Part shown: one piece after another, positions 1 to 11,479 of the stretch
Layout of the letters: each line of letters starts with the position of its first letter
How positions within the stretch are numbered: position 1 is the stretch's first letter
Notes under the pieces: generated by a model
What the model was told of the DNA's origin: nothing
The model's input: the letters and a program-made list of their open reading frames with translations, nothing else
The model's database searches: none
Program-made: the position numbers and the translations under genes
Assembly: GCA_023213395.1 (NCBI GenBank)
Contig: CM041465.1
Coordinates: forward strand, 62,255,741 to 62,319,740
Origin: Cycas panzhihuaensis
Taxonomy: Eukaryota > Cycadophyta
Direction of reading: 5' to 3'
Length of the DNA stretch: 64,000 bases

Positions 1-1201
1 ATCCTAACACTAGTGATAAGGTGAAATTGCAAGTTAGGGCTACTGCTAGGTAGTATTTCCTCATAGAGGAGGTATTGTACAAGAGATCTTTTAGTGGGAT
101 CCTCCTTCGCTACATTAATCCTGGCGAGGTAAACTAAATACTTTGTAAGTGTCATAATGACATTTGTAGGGGCCATTTCAGGGGCCAATCCATGGCCATA
201 GGATCCTTTATATGGGTTATTACTGACCATCCATTTTCAAGGATGCCCACGCCTATGTGTTGCATTGTCATAGGTGCCAGGAGCATGCCAATATCATTCA
301 TTCACCTCCTGAGGCCTTACACCTGATCATTTCTCCATGGCCTTTTTCCCAATAAGGATTAGACCTTGTGGGAGCCATAACCCTTCCTTCCTTGTCACAA
401 TACAAGTTCATGTTGACCGCGATGGAGTCCTGCACTAAATGGGTTGGAGCCATCCCTTTATCATCCATTACTGGCAAGATTATAGCCACTTTCATCTACA
501 AGTATATCATCTATCGATTTAGGGTTCCTGACATCCTGATCATAGATAATGGTACTTCTGTTTGTAATAAGAAGATGGAAAAACTTTGTGGGAAGTTCAA
601 TATATCCCACAAAACCTTATCTCTTTATTATTCCTAAGCCAATGACCAAATTAAATCCTTTAGCAAAACCCTTATAAACATCTTAAAGAAAATAATTCCT
701 CAATCCCAAAGGGATTGACACCTCTAACTTCTTTCTGCTTTATGGACATATTACACTTCTATTCGCATAGCTACAGGGATAACCCCATTCTCCCTTATGT
801 ATGAAAATGAAGCAATCCTTCCTTTGGAAGTTTAAATCCCTCATTTATGAGTTTCTCTTCGAGGTCTCATCGATGAGGAATCTTACCACTAAGCTTACCT
901 CCTCAACCTCAAATCCTTGGATGAGAGACACTTGACGGCATACTAAGAAAACCTCACCTCCAAGGCTAGGCCACAAAGAACATATGACAAATGTCTTCAT
1001 CCTCAACCTTTAAATCCTAGGGACCATGTCCTTAAGATTGAGTATCTCTATGACCACTTATCCAAATTTAGGTCTAAATGGGTCGGTCCTTTTGTCATTC
1101 TTGAGAGCCTCGACAATGGTGCCTATAAGATAGCTATCCTAGAGGGTCTTGAATTGAAGAAAGATGTGAATGGTAAATTCTTAAAGAAGTTCTATGTGTG
1201 A
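1..1201 (+). pseudogene. Ty3/gypsy integrase, C-terminal part of pol (element A)
   Basis: Decayed integrase, the enzyme that inserts retrotransposon cDNA into chromosomes. A zinc-binding HHCC region is readable at about 130-310 (ends in HCHRCQ). The core follows, with its longest open stretch at 368-637 (FTKW-like segment read as CTKWVGAIPLSS, then DILIIDNGT, the second catalytic Asp block). After a stop at 637 the frame resumes with residues typical of the third catalytic region, and ends with a C-terminal KWVGPFVILE block and FYV followed by TGA at 1199-1201. The same protein is encoded on the minus strand in copy C (45150-43940). Several stops and frameshifts interrupt it, so no full enzyme can be made. 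The N-terminal pol is off the window edge. Confidence 0.85.
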
Positions 1202-2049
1202 CCCTTTCTACTCCCAAGTAGGATAGTAATACCCTTCTCTTACTCTGAAATAAGCCTAAAGTATCACTTTAAGCACATCATTATTTCTCCTAGCCATAAG
1301 TATGATGATGATTTAGAGTATCTCTTCATCCTTTTGACTTCATTACTTGCATTACATCTCTTATTTCCTTCTCAAGGGAGACTTGTCATTTCCTAGTTGG
1401 GTAAGTAAACATCCTTTACTTCCAAGCATGGAGTCACTTCCCAAATAGGGCCTTTTATTGATTGGGTATCTATACCCCCTACTCACTTCCTTTGCATATC
1501 TATTATGCTCCACCTGACAAACATGCATAGCATCCCCTCCTAGTCTTACATTTATCCATCATTGATATGTACGGTAACCATGAGTGCCTACTACGAGTGT
1601 GGCATCACGTGAAAGGAAGCACAAATATCATCTGCATATGATCTAATAATAAAAACCATACATAGCAATCAACTATAACTATTTGAATGTATGACCCCTT
1701 GTGCACCCATATCCATATGCATATGCTCATCTCTCTATGCATTATATAAACAAATAAACTACTCAACAAAGTAATAACATCATAAATCTATCATAACATC
1801 ATTATCATGTATCAAATGGGGTACAAATTGGCCCCCATCTATATATGTACAAAGTCATATGGCACAATAGAATCATATGGTGCATCATCTAGACAATATG
1901 CTTTAAGAAGCCAGAATCCTTGCAGGGAGGAGTATAATCATATGCCTACACATGGTAAAAACTCCCTGGAGGTTTAAGCCTTTCCTATCCAAAATCCACA
2001 GTGTACAGTGTCCTTGACACCGTGCTCTCAAGGGGTATCATCCCCTCGT
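1202..2049 (+). other. Non-coding spacer between pol stop and antisense gene (element A)
   Basis: No reading frame is recognisable. The stretch aligns along its length with the inverted copy C (43930 down to 43130), so it is an original part of the element and not an insertion. It holds the 3' flank of the integrase and the terminator side of the antisense gene. Confidence 0.6.
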
Positions 2050-4830
2050 CTGCATGATTTCTCGCTTGGGGAGCACATACCTCCTAGGCTCTTATGACAT
2101 TGCTATAAGATCCCTACCTCATTGTCCTTGTCTTGAGACCTCCTCTAGGTCATCATCATGGTTTGCAACCTACTGTCTAATGACCTACTGGTGATCTTCT
2201 CCATTAGTTGATTGTATCTAGCCTATATATGATCTCTCTCTCCTCTATCATGATGATCTACATCTTGCTCTCTATATCCCTACCTGCTCCTTCTCCCTAA
2301 GCCTCCAATTCCTATACTTAGCCCTGTAGGGTGTCCCTCTTAGCCACCAATTAGTCTCTGTATGTTATAGCTTATCCAGGGTGCTCTGTAGCTAGCCAAC
2401 CCTCACATAAAGCCTCTTGGACTTTGCAACCCATATATCCCTAGCTTGAGTCAATGGGGCAAATGCTGCTATGTGTGCTCTCGCCGATTTAGGATCCTTG
2501 CTAGGTAGGATGGGAGGCTGTCCCTCCATGTAGACTTTAGGAAATAACTCATGTACTATCACATCCAATAGCCTCGCCATCTCTATCCCCCTTACCAAAC
2601 CATGCATACTAAATAAAACTATCTAAGGAAGTAATAAATAATTAAAAGGATGTTGAATCAGGGTAGAATATGATATCCTAGGATGACTAGATCCTCCGCT
2701 TAGATGATCACCACCTCTATTATAGCTCCCCCTTATATTGCCTCTATCTCCTTGACCTTTGGAACTACCTCACCTACCACCTAGGCTACCAAGGTATCTC
2801 TTCTCTCTAATCCCTCCTCTCCTAATATCTCTCTATCTGTGGTAGCTATTGTTGCCTCTGCCTCTACCACCATAGCTACCACTTCTGTTGGGGATCTACC
2901 TGTAGCTCCCCCTCTTCCTATTGGTCCTGTTGGTGGCCTATCTCCCCCTACTAGCACTGATCGACCTACCTTGTCTCATGTAGGTCCTGATGGTCCTACT
3001 CCATCCTCTTCATCTCCTCCATTGTCGTCACTACCTTCATTAGGCTTATCTCCTAGATCTCTGCCCTCATCATCACTCTCCCAGTGGATCGATCAATATG
3101 GATCCACTATAGAGTTCGTCAGGGTTAGGAGATCCAGCAATGTTATCCCCATCAATTACCGCATATGGACCTGGTCCTCGATACCTCTGAATCTCGTCTA
3201 CCACCTATGAACTATATGGGCCTTGGTTGAGATGGTATGTGGCCCTCCTGGCTATACCACTACTTTGAAATGGTTGAAAAACTAGTACTAGAGTAGCGTA
3301 TAGTATGAGAAATCTGCTTGAGTCAATGGGGAAAACACTGCTATGAAAAACTATCACTAGTGTATAGTATGAGAAACCTACATACAATTTGAGTCAATGG
3401 GGAAAACACTGCTATGTGTGCCCTCACCGATTTGGGATCCTTGCTAGGTAGGATGGGAGGCTATCTCTCCATGTAGACTTTGGGAAATAACTCATGTACT
3501 ATCACATCCAATAGCCTTGCCATCTTTATTCCCCCTACCAAACCATGTATACTAAATAAAACCATCTAGGGAAGTAATAAATAATCAAAAGGATATTGAG
3601 TCAGGGTAGAATATGATATCTTAGGATGACTAGATCCTCTGCCTGGATGATCATCACCTCTACTATAGCTCTCCCTTCTATTGCCTCTATCTCCTTGACC
3701 TTTAGCACTACCTCACCTTCCACCTAGGCTGCCAGGGTATCTCCTCCCTCCAATCCCTCCTCTCCTAATATCTCTCTATCTGTGGTAACTATTGCTGCCT
3801 CTACCTCTACCACCATAGGTACCACTTCTGTTAGGGCTCTACCTATAGCTCCCCCTCTTCCTGTTGGTCCTGTTGGTGGCCTATTTCCCCCTACTGGCAC
3901 CAATGGACCTGCCTTGTCTCATGTAGGTCCTAATGGTCCAGCTCCATCCTCTCCATCTCCTCCATTATCGTCACTACCTTCATCAGGCTCATCTGTTAGA
4001 TCTTTGCTCTCATCATCACTCTCCTAGTGGATTGATCGATATGGATCCATTATAGAGTTGGTCAGGGTTAGGAGATCCAACGATGTTATCCCCATTGATT
4101 ACAGCATATGGACCTGGTCTGCAATACCTATGAATCTCGTCTACCACTTGTGAACTATAGGGGCCTTGGTTAAGATGGTATGTGGCCCTCCTGGCTATGC
4201 CACTACTTTGAAATGGTTGAAAAACTAGCGCTAGAGTAGCATACAATATGAGAAACCTGCTCTCCCAGCCACTCATATTTGGTTAAGTTACACAATAAAA
4301 TTGGCTGCTATCAAGGTGGCCGAGTCAAACCTCTCTTTAGCCTTGCACCTCTTGATAATGGTCATCTAACCTCGTGGGATGTCCCTATAGTTCTATTTTT
4401 AGGAAACCTGGAATAAAATAACCAGAGTAATAAGTTTCCTCATATAAGGAACTCTAGATAAAACCATTACCTAGACTAAGACTCCCCACCAATCCCATCA
4501 GCCCTGTCCTATAAAGAATTTGGCTACCTTCCTATGGGTAACATCTATGATTGGCAATGTACCTAGTGATATCATTGTCCCTCTTGATGGTACAATTAGG
4601 ATCTTCCTAATATCCCTAGGCATGATAGAGATATCTCCCACCAATGGGAGGTGGAATACATGCCTCTATTGATCCTAGTAAGAGACGACGTCTATTAGGA
4701 GGCACTGGTTAGATGTATATTGTCGAGTCCTAATGACCTTGAGAAGCCCACAATGTTATAGGTTCATCTTCTCATACCATTTCATCATCTCAATAAAACG
4801 CATCATCGCCATACCTATATTCTCGTAGTT
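2050..4830 (-). pseudogene. Antisense gene of element A: plant-mobile-domain-like protein with coiled-coil exon
   Basis: Decayed copy of a gene that runs opposite to the retrotransposon pol. The better copies are at 9797-11470 and 41220-43130. The N-terminal plant-mobile-domain-like part reads from about 4830 down to 3900; the segment 4276-4016 (SRFLILYATLALVFQPFQSSG) matches the GTFLQCWFFDHFG region of the D copy in a shifted frame. A low-complexity Pro/Ser linker follows. The last exon is at 2607-2050, with LFPKVYMEGQPPI and a region that is coiled-coil in copy C. A 943-bp direct duplication (2446-4258) doubles the linker and the start of the last exon. Function unknown: PMD domains occur in host MAIL1/MAIN proteins and in transposons, but that does not establish a role here. 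Promoter and leader of this copy lie at 25140-24505, beyond the inserted element D. Confidence 0.7.
2446..4258. repeat. 943-bp direct tandem duplication inside element A antisense gene
   Basis: Unit 1 starts at 2446 and unit 2 at 3389, each with TTGAGTCAATGGGG followed by the same last-exon and linker sequence. The second unit fades out near 4258. A third short copy of the start block (3317-3345) sits just before unit 2. Copy C has only one unit, so the duplication arose in element A. The Ser/Pro-rich plus-strand frames at 2839-3210 and 3782-4027 are the two copies of an antisense shadow of the linker and are not genes. Confidence 0.85.
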
Positions 4831-4915
4831 ATCAACTGTGAGGACAACCTATAAATTAAAAAATGCTAGCCAGAGATCCACTAATTCCATCTTCCACATG
4901 TCATGCCCTCCTTTA

Positions 4916-4920
4916 GATGG
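4916..4920. repeat. Target-site duplication GATGG, left side of element D
   Basis: GATGG directly precedes the terminal TGG of D's 3' LTR. The same five bases follow the last A of D's 5' LTR at 24500-24504. Five bases is the usual duplication length for Ty3/gypsy integration. Confidence 0.85.
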
Positions 4921-5902
4921 TGGATGAGCGTTTATGGGATAATCACTATGCTTGGTAGGAGTAATGGTAGTCAATGATGACATCGAAGGTGTGGACAAAA
5001 ACCTACAAGAAAAGAAAGTACCACGCTGGGCACCCTGTATGCCAAAGTGCAAGTTCGGGACCTGCGAATGGCACCCAACTACCTTAAAGTAGCCCTCAAT
5101 CTGGAAGATAGAGTACATACAAGGGTTAGCTTGGATGGACTCGAGAGGAAGGCCCTCCCACCCTTGGATGGCTAAAAGGGAAGAGGATGAATCTTCAAAG
5201 AGTTTCCCTATGATAAAGGGAAATGAGAGTAAATGGAGTAGGTGAAAGCCTATGATGTAAGCGGGTCTCCCTTGGCTATTTGGTCAATGTAAATAGGACC
5301 AAGGGAGAGAGGGAAGCACTTAAACCAAGTTTTCCTTTAACAACAAAAGGGGCAGAAAGGAAAAAGACCAAGTGATACGTGTACACGTAAGTGATGCCAA
5401 ATGGAATATACCTAAAGGATATGTTTGGATTAGTAAGAAGAAGAAGAAGGAAATAAGGGGGGTTCCTACAACACTCTTTTCTTATATGAAACAAACATAT
5501 GACATACAAGCATATAAGTGCAAACAATTAATACCATTTAACCCTTTACTTTCATGTGGTCTAGTTAGCTACAACATAGATTTTAATAAAAGCAAAAAGG
5601 GAAATGGTGAATAAAGGAATAGATGTACGTACCTAAGGGGTTGTAGCGGCCGGCGAGAGACCTCACCCACACATGACGTATGCCCTCATGCCAACCAATG
5701 GATGTGCGGCCAAGATCAACATGAATGACAGGGGCTTCCTTACCTTCCCCTTGTGAAAGAAAGCAGAACAAAAGGAAGCGAACAGAATGAAAGAAAGGAA
5801 AAGAGGATGAAATGTGCCCAGATTTGGAGGCCTTTTGCTTTCATGTAGAACCACTCCAACCTGCACATATAAGAACTTATCCCTTCTAACGAAGGGTTGT
5901 GA

Positions 5903-5903
<1 letters not shown>

Positions 5904-5966
<63 letters not shown>
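5904..5966. repeat. (AT)n microsatellite, about 31 units
   Basis: Uninterrupted AT run inside D's 3' LTR. The matching point in the 5' LTR (about 22748) has only a short ATATAT, so the run grew after insertion. Several apparent Tyr/Ile-repeat proteins here are translations of it. Confidence 0.95.
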
Positions 5967-5969
<3 letters not shown>

Positions 5970-7164
5970 AGTATATGTAATTTATATATCAAATTCTTAT
6001 ATCAAGTTAGGAAAGTAACTGCTACAAATGACTCCAATCTTCCCTCAAGCAAACATGAACATTAAGCAAGAAGGAGTGAAGGGAAGCCTTAGGATGGCTA
6101 AACCCTTCACTAGATTCTCCACGCAACCTTTTAGCACAGTAAGATGAGGGTAATTGACAACTTATAATAGCGAAGAAATATAAGGGTAAATGTAACAAAG
6201 CGTTGGAGAGATGTCAAGGTGTGGAGTTGCTATGGGCAATAATTCGATATACAAACCAATACAGAAGCTTTCAAGATATACCTAACAACATTAGGGATAT
6301 TACGGGGGCCCAAATGGGAGGCGTGCAAGCCTGGAATCAGTGCAACAAGGGGATGCAAATGCTGATAATCCAGCACAGGCCTAAGGCTCACCTACTCCTA
6401 ATTATCCTAAGAGAAGCATGGGAGTAAGAGAAGAAAGGTGACAAGGGGATTACCCTTGGAGAGTAGGACTAAGTGGGGGGCTTCCCCTGCCTTATTCTCT
6501 TCACCCAACCTTTGTGGATCTTCTCGTACTACTTCCTTAAGGAAAACTAGTGGAGGAATGATAAAAACCCAGAAATAATAGGCCAAACTCAATGGAAACA
6601 GTGTTTTCTACAATCAATCATGAAGAAAGCAAGTAAACAAACAAGGAAATGAGTCTAACATAGAAATAACATACCATAAATCCTGAAAAAAGGGTTTAGA
6701 GGACCTGCTAGGATGAATATAGGGTAGGTTTACCCCTGCAACCAGTGGAGACAAGGGTTCCTATAAGGTTTTGCAGGAGATATCCCAAGAGGTGACTGAA
6801 AGAGACACTTGTTGGGGTGAGTTGGAAGAGAACCACACCTAAACTTGTTTGAGAATGACCAAAGAGAAGATTTCCACCATGGAGAAGGACTATTATAGGT
6901 GGATCCTAGCCTAAAGTTGCAAGAAACATATGCCTGCAGATGCACCTGTGGAAGGAAAGAGAAAGAGTAGAAGTTGTAATAGGAAGTAGTTCTGTTAAAG
7001 AGCCAAAAATCATCCAAGAGAGGGTTTTGAGATTCATACCTATCCCAGCCCTAAATAAGCAAATAGGATGCAAATAGGGCTGACCTAGATGCGAGGATAT
7101 GTGGCGATTCCATGGGAAAAGCAAGAATTTCCACGACAGTTTTTTAAAAATAACTTACAACAGT

Positions 7165-7210
7165 CGCACCACGGTAAACTTCGCAGTACTACTAAGTTTA
7201 CAGTGGTGCG
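7165..7210. promoter_or_regulatory. LTR stem-loop with central palindrome (D 3' LTR)
   Basis: Arms CGCACCACGGTAAACTT and AAGTTTACAGTGGTGCG are inverted repeats with one mismatch over 17 bp. Between and within them lies an AAACTT...AGTACT...AAGTTT near-palindrome (7176-7199). The same module is at 23965-23988 in the 5' LTR, 15427-15493 in LTR B and 32485-32522 in LTR A, always about 500-590 bp from the LTR start. Role unknown. Confidence 0.6.
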
Positions 7211-7723
7211 GGACCATAAAGGTAGAATGGTAATAATTTAGGTTCTGGGAGCCTTGGAAGGTGATGTCGTAGGCCTGGGAGGGCCTAGCCCTCTTGTCCA
7301 GGTGGCTAGGACAGTCCATAAGGCATGTGGACAAGGCCAAAAGGGGCATCAATGGCTAAAGGTCACATAAACGAGGTGATAAGAGCTCAAAATCAAGGTA
7401 TGAATGGGTCATACAAATCAAATGAGGTTTGAGGTAGTGTGGAGGTAGCGCAGAGGGTTGTAAAGTGCTATGGGGGATGCCTACCTTACAGAAAGGTAGG
7501 TCCCGTTGGGTCGTCATAGGCTCACAATACGACAAGCAGCAGGAACAGGCAACAAATTTCTATTCAACAAATGCAAAGTGATCATACAAATGAAGCAATC
7601 AGTCATGCAATGAGGCAACACTTTTGTTAACCTTTCCAACAAAATAGTAAGGTTGAAAAGGAAGAATCATACCTGAGCTTACCTGAGTCGACCTTTCCGT
7701 ATCCATTCCCAAGGCTGGAAACA

Positions 7724-8149
7724 CCGCCTCGCAGTAGAGCCTTGCTACTCAAAAGCATGGTGCGATGGTGAATGCTAGCAATAAAACTGTTAGTAGAATA
7801 TGTATATGTATATATATAAATCATGATCATAGTAAGGGTCAAGGGTGCCAGCAAGTGTCATGGCAGAACACGTGGATACGAAGACAGGGGTGGAGACAAC
7901 ATAGGGGCTGCCTATATGGCACCCAGGAATCAACTGGAAGCTAAGAAGGATGAGGGAATTGACTGGAAGCTAAGAAGGACAAGAGGGCTGCCCCCATTAT
8001 AAAAGTGTGAAGAGGAGTGCATGATAACACCAAGTAAAAGGGTAAATGAGTAAACTTGGTAGTCACCATAGTTTAACCTCATTAGCGGGTAGCTTTCAGA
8101 GGTGCAAACAGATCACAAAGTGATCTATATGACGGCCCAAGATTTGGGT
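7724..8149 (-). other. 3' untranslated part of element D with polypurine tract
   Basis: Sequence between RNase H and 3' LTR. A purine-rich GCGAGGCGG directly abuts the LTR start at 7723, in the position of the plus-strand primer (polypurine tract); element A has AAGGGGGCAG at the same place (31923-31932). An imperfect tandem repeat of about 27 bp, GGAAGCTAAGAAGGA..., lies at 7930-7985. No gene seen. Confidence 0.55.
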
Positions 8150-8652
8150 GGCAGAGTAACCAGACATGTCTCAGGGCGGTCAACAAGAAGAGGAAGGTGG
8201 CACTGAAGGATGAGGCAAACAAGGCTATCTGCCTCAACGTTGAGGGCCCGAGGAATATGTCAAATGTTGATAGAATGGAAATTAGCCAGCAAGGATCTGG
8301 TGGTTAAAGCGAGGGCTCTTAAGTGAGGGCATCGCACCTGGTAAACCTGGGTGAGATGGGACACCACTACCTAGGAGTTGTAAAGAAGAATAATAGATCC
8401 ATGATGGAAATAGAGTGCATCAGTGAGGACCTCAATAACAGCCATATATTCAGCTTCATTATTGGTGACCTTGGGGAGGAAGATTATGGAATGTAGAAAA
8501 TCATGTCTGGAAGGGCTGCGAAGAATCCATGCAGCGGTAGAAGGTCCAGGGTTACCAGCCTTCCGCTTACTCCAGAAGATGAAGAGAGACATAGATGATA
8601 AAAGGAAATGTCTCAGTAAAGAAAATATACGATAATGTAAGAGTTGAAGCAA
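8150..8652 (-). pseudogene. Archaeal/bacterial-type RNase H of element D
   Basis: An RNase H of the type found as an extra domain in Tat-group elements, which degrades RNA in RNA-DNA hybrids. Visible in order: GNPGPSTAAWIL (first strand, though the catalytic Asp-Gly-Gly just before it has become FWSKRK), NNEAEYMAVIEVLTDAL (catalytic Glu and helix), LLYNS where the family has a catalytic Asp before Ser, then after one stop a VYQVRCPHLRAL block and HIPRALNVEADSL near 8210, which supplies the last Asp. Loss of two Asp residues makes this copy inactive. It lies on the pol strand, yet beyond the antisense gene and about 430 bp from the 3' LTR; the A copy has the same place. Confidence 0.8.
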
Positions 8653-9131
8653 AAAGAGGCTCGTATGGTAAGTAATAAATGGTCATGAAGGGTAGGAGGA
8701 CCTAGCAATGAGGCTACCCAAGGACAAGAGCAGACTACCTGACTACTAGCTGAGAGCACGCAGTAAAAGGGTACACTAGGATGCCAAAGGTTACTTTGGA
8801 AAGCAAAGAATAATGCCGGATTAGGGGAGCATTCCCTTTGGAGACCCTAGGGGCAGGAATAGGCTGCAGAAATGAGTCTAGGATGGCGAAATGATCCAAA
8901 TGAGTATAAACTCAGGCATGCACGGGAGTGGCACATAAAATGAGGTAGAAGGGCCCTACGAAAATGCATTAGCGAAGTCCCATTAATGCAACTGCAAGAT
9001 AGAGCGAAACGAAGGCTATGGGAGCATAACCGAAGACAGGGCCAAAAGGCAAAGGTAATCGGGGATAAGGAACAATCTGAAGGGCTGTCCCAAGAGCGAA
9101 AATAGAGACAGTGCCTATTGGAGCCCCTGCC

Positions 9132-9138
9132 TATATAA
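9132..9138 (+). promoter_or_regulatory. TATA box of antisense gene (element D copy)
   Basis: TATATAA followed about 28 bp later by ATTCATTTTCATGGGC. The same pair occurs at 40506-40513 (copy C, plus strand) and near 25136-25128 (copy A, minus strand), with surrounding sequence conserved. The three copies belong to separate insertions. The position fits a promoter reading into the antisense gene, opposite to pol. Confidence 0.6.
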
Positions 9139-9159
9139 GGAAAATCGATGAAAACAGGA

Positions 9160-9796
9160 TTCATTTTCATGGGCTCTCAAACGAATCCAGAGTTATTTCC
9201 TTATGCAGCGGAGCACCACCCGACTTCGGAGGCATACAGAGGGAGATCAGACTATCGGATCAGAGCTAGAGGACAGCCATTTAGATCACAGAGATGAGAT
9301 GGTGAGCGCTCAGCCAGATCTAGTGAGTGGATCTCTGAAACCATAACCCATTTGACGCTTTAAAATTTACTGCTTTTTATGTAGGTTTTCAGGCCCCATA
9401 TGGGTGAAAAATGGCCTCCCGGAGTCTAAATTAGACCCAGAGAGGGGCGGGACTAGGGCATTAGGCAACCCTGGTCCCAGTAGGCCCGGTTGTGGCCCAC
9501 AGAAAGAAAAATTTTATTTTTTTGGGAAGAAACCCTTCCCCTTTTAGGGAGGTGTCGTTTGTACCATGGCAAAGATCGCAGTGTCACGATCTTTCTCATG
9601 GGGCCCTGGTTGCCATAGGACCCGGGCTAAACTCCATGGTACCACAAAGTTTGGCACTATGCGAAGGCATAACTACAGAAAAAAGAGAGTGGGGGCCCAA
9701 GGGATCCCAAATCTCAACCAGGTGAGGCCGAGAGGTAGTCTAGGGGATGACAAATGAGTATAGGTCAAGTTCTAACTTGTTTTATGGCATTTTACA
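9160..9796 (+). promoter_or_regulatory. Leader of antisense gene with candidate intron (element D copy)
   Basis: Region from the expected start of transcription to the first conserved coding sequence. It contains GGTACCACAAAGTTT (9638-9652), a 15-base string also present in LTR A and, inverted, in LTR B. A candidate intron runs from CAG/GTGAGG (9722) to TTTTACAG (ends 9796). The acceptor position is kept in copy C (TTTGCAG, ends 41210) and copy A (TTTATAG on the minus strand near 4852). A shorter second candidate runs 9323-9384. No protein recognised in the leader. Confidence 0.45.
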
Positions 9797-11470
9797 GGTC
9801 GTTACCGCAGTGGAGAACCGCAAGAACATTAGAATAATGATGCTCAGCTTTATTGAGATGATGACGAGAGAGGATAGGGAGATCTTGAGGATATGTAGCC
9901 TACTGAAGCTCACGAGGATACCCTAGTACACATCAGATCAACGTTTATTGGTTGATATAGTGTCATTCTAGGACAGGAGGAGACATGTCTTTCTTTCACC
10001 TACCCCTGGTGGGAGACGTATTGGTGATGCCCGGGAACATCAGGAAGATACTGGGAGTACCAGCGACTGGGAGGTTGGTGACACTAGGAGCGTTGGCCAG
10101 CAATGAGGTAGCACACAGGGAGGTGGCTATGTTCTTTATAGGCTTGGATAGGTGGGAGAGACAAGGGATTCCTCTTCAAACCATGGTTATATCAGGAGTT
10201 CCTCAGGTGAGGAAGTTGATTACATTGTGCATTCTGTTCTGGATATCTTGGAAACAAAACTATAGATATATACCATGAGGATGGATAGACGTAGTACGCC
10301 AGTGCGAGATGGGAGAGAGGATGGATTGGGCTACCCTCATAGCGACGGACCTTGTCGTGCCGCTGGATGCCATTCAAGTAGCGGGTAGGGGCAGACTATC
10401 ATATGGTACCTTTCTACAGTGCTGGTTCTTTGACCACTTTGGAGCAGTGGCGCCGACATGGGGACCACGCCCTATCTCAAAGTGGGCTTTGATGGTACAC
10501 AGGTGGCAGACCAGGTTGAGAGGGACTGAGGTCCAGGCACATGTCTATCACTTGGTGGAGGCTACATCACTAGACCTCCTCACCATGACAGATTATATAG
10601 CAGATTTGTATAGAGCAGTGAAGTGGAATAGTGACGATGAGGTAGGCGGGGTAGGAGTGTCCTCAAGAGATGATGAGGGTGGCGATAGAGGTGATGGGGC
10701 CATCCCATCATGACCTGGAGGAGAGGTACATTTATCAGGGACTACAGGTAGAGGAGCAGGTCCATCAGGGGCTGCAGGTGGGGAGGCAGGCCCATCAAGA
10801 GCTGTGGAGGAGAGTAGAGGCCCATTGACACCGGCCCGCAGGCTGCGAATTGTCAGGAGGTCCGAAGAGGTAACTGCACTAGCCGCAGAGAGGAGGGATG
10901 CCCTGATAGCTGAGGTAGTAATAGAGGAGGTACCCAAGGAGGAGGAGGTACCTACAACTGACAGAGTGCCTGAGGCAGAGGCAGCCACCTGAGTCGAGGA
11001 GTTGCCAGCCGCACTAGGTGAGATATGACCTTCTCCTGTCATTGTTTGATTGCCAGATATACATACATAGTTTGATTTTTGGTTTGATATATGTATAGAC
11101 ATGTACTGATATATGATATGCTAGATTTACAGGTATGGTAGACATCTAGAGGCTGGCAGAGGTGGTAGTCTGAGAGGTATTCCCTTGGGCATACGCAGAT
11201 GGGGCAACCTCCCATCTAAGTAGGTGATGAGCCTAGATCGGTAGGCAGCCACATGGCAGCATTCGTCCCATTGATACAGGCAAGAGACATATGGGTTGCA
11301 GAGTCCTAGGAGCATGAGGTACATGCGGAAGGACAGCAGGCAGAGTTGGATGCCAACCGAGCTAAGAGGGATGCTCTATAGAGTCGGGTAGAGGTGCTGG
11401 AGGCTTAAGGAGGAGCTAGAGGGGATATGGGAAGCCATATCCAACTAGTAGTGATGGAGGAGTGCCTCTA
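9797..11470 (+). pseudogene. Antisense gene of element D: plant-mobile-domain-like protein
   Basis: Best-preserved copy. After the candidate acceptor at 9796 the protein reads in one frame to about 9980 with two TAG stops (near 9926 and 9964). It shifts frame there and continues from 9985 to 10992 with two TGA stops (10276, 10711). PMD-like blocks: GDVLVMPGNIRKILGVPATG, VRKLITLCILFWISW, WATLIATDLVV and YGTFLQCWFFDHFGAVAP, matching the order of the domain (P-loop-less PMD, LGLP.DG block, then a G..LLQLWAWERF-like block). A Gly/Pro/Glu-rich linker follows to 10992. A second candidate intron (GTGAGAT at 11018 to TTTACAG at 11132) leads to a last exon with QARDIWVAES and a charged coiled-coil-like stretch. 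That exon breaks at about 11470, where it is fused to gag of element B. Function in the element unknown. Confidence 0.7.
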
Positions 11471-11479
11471 GGCGATGAA

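Larger units (their letters stand above)
4921..7723 (-). repeat. 3' LTR of element D
   Basis: 2.8-kb LTR. In element orientation it begins TGTTTCCAGCC at 7723 and ends CTCATCCA at 4921. It matches the 5' LTR at 21762-24499 along its length, including paired shadow frames (5276-5527 and 22117-22350). No PBS follows it at the left, so it is the 3' copy. It carries an (AT)n run absent from the partner, and a stem-loop module at 7165-7210. All open frames inside it are non-coding shadows. Confidence 0.9.

Noticed and set aside
2839-4027. Two Ser/Pro/Thr-rich plus-strand frames that resemble a cell-wall or secreted protein
   Set aside because: They are the reverse strand of the antisense gene's low-complexity linker, doubled by the tandem duplication; copy C lacks a comparable frame.
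5663-6065. Tyr-Ile repeat proteins on both strands
   Set aside because: Translations of the (AT)n microsatellite in an LTR.
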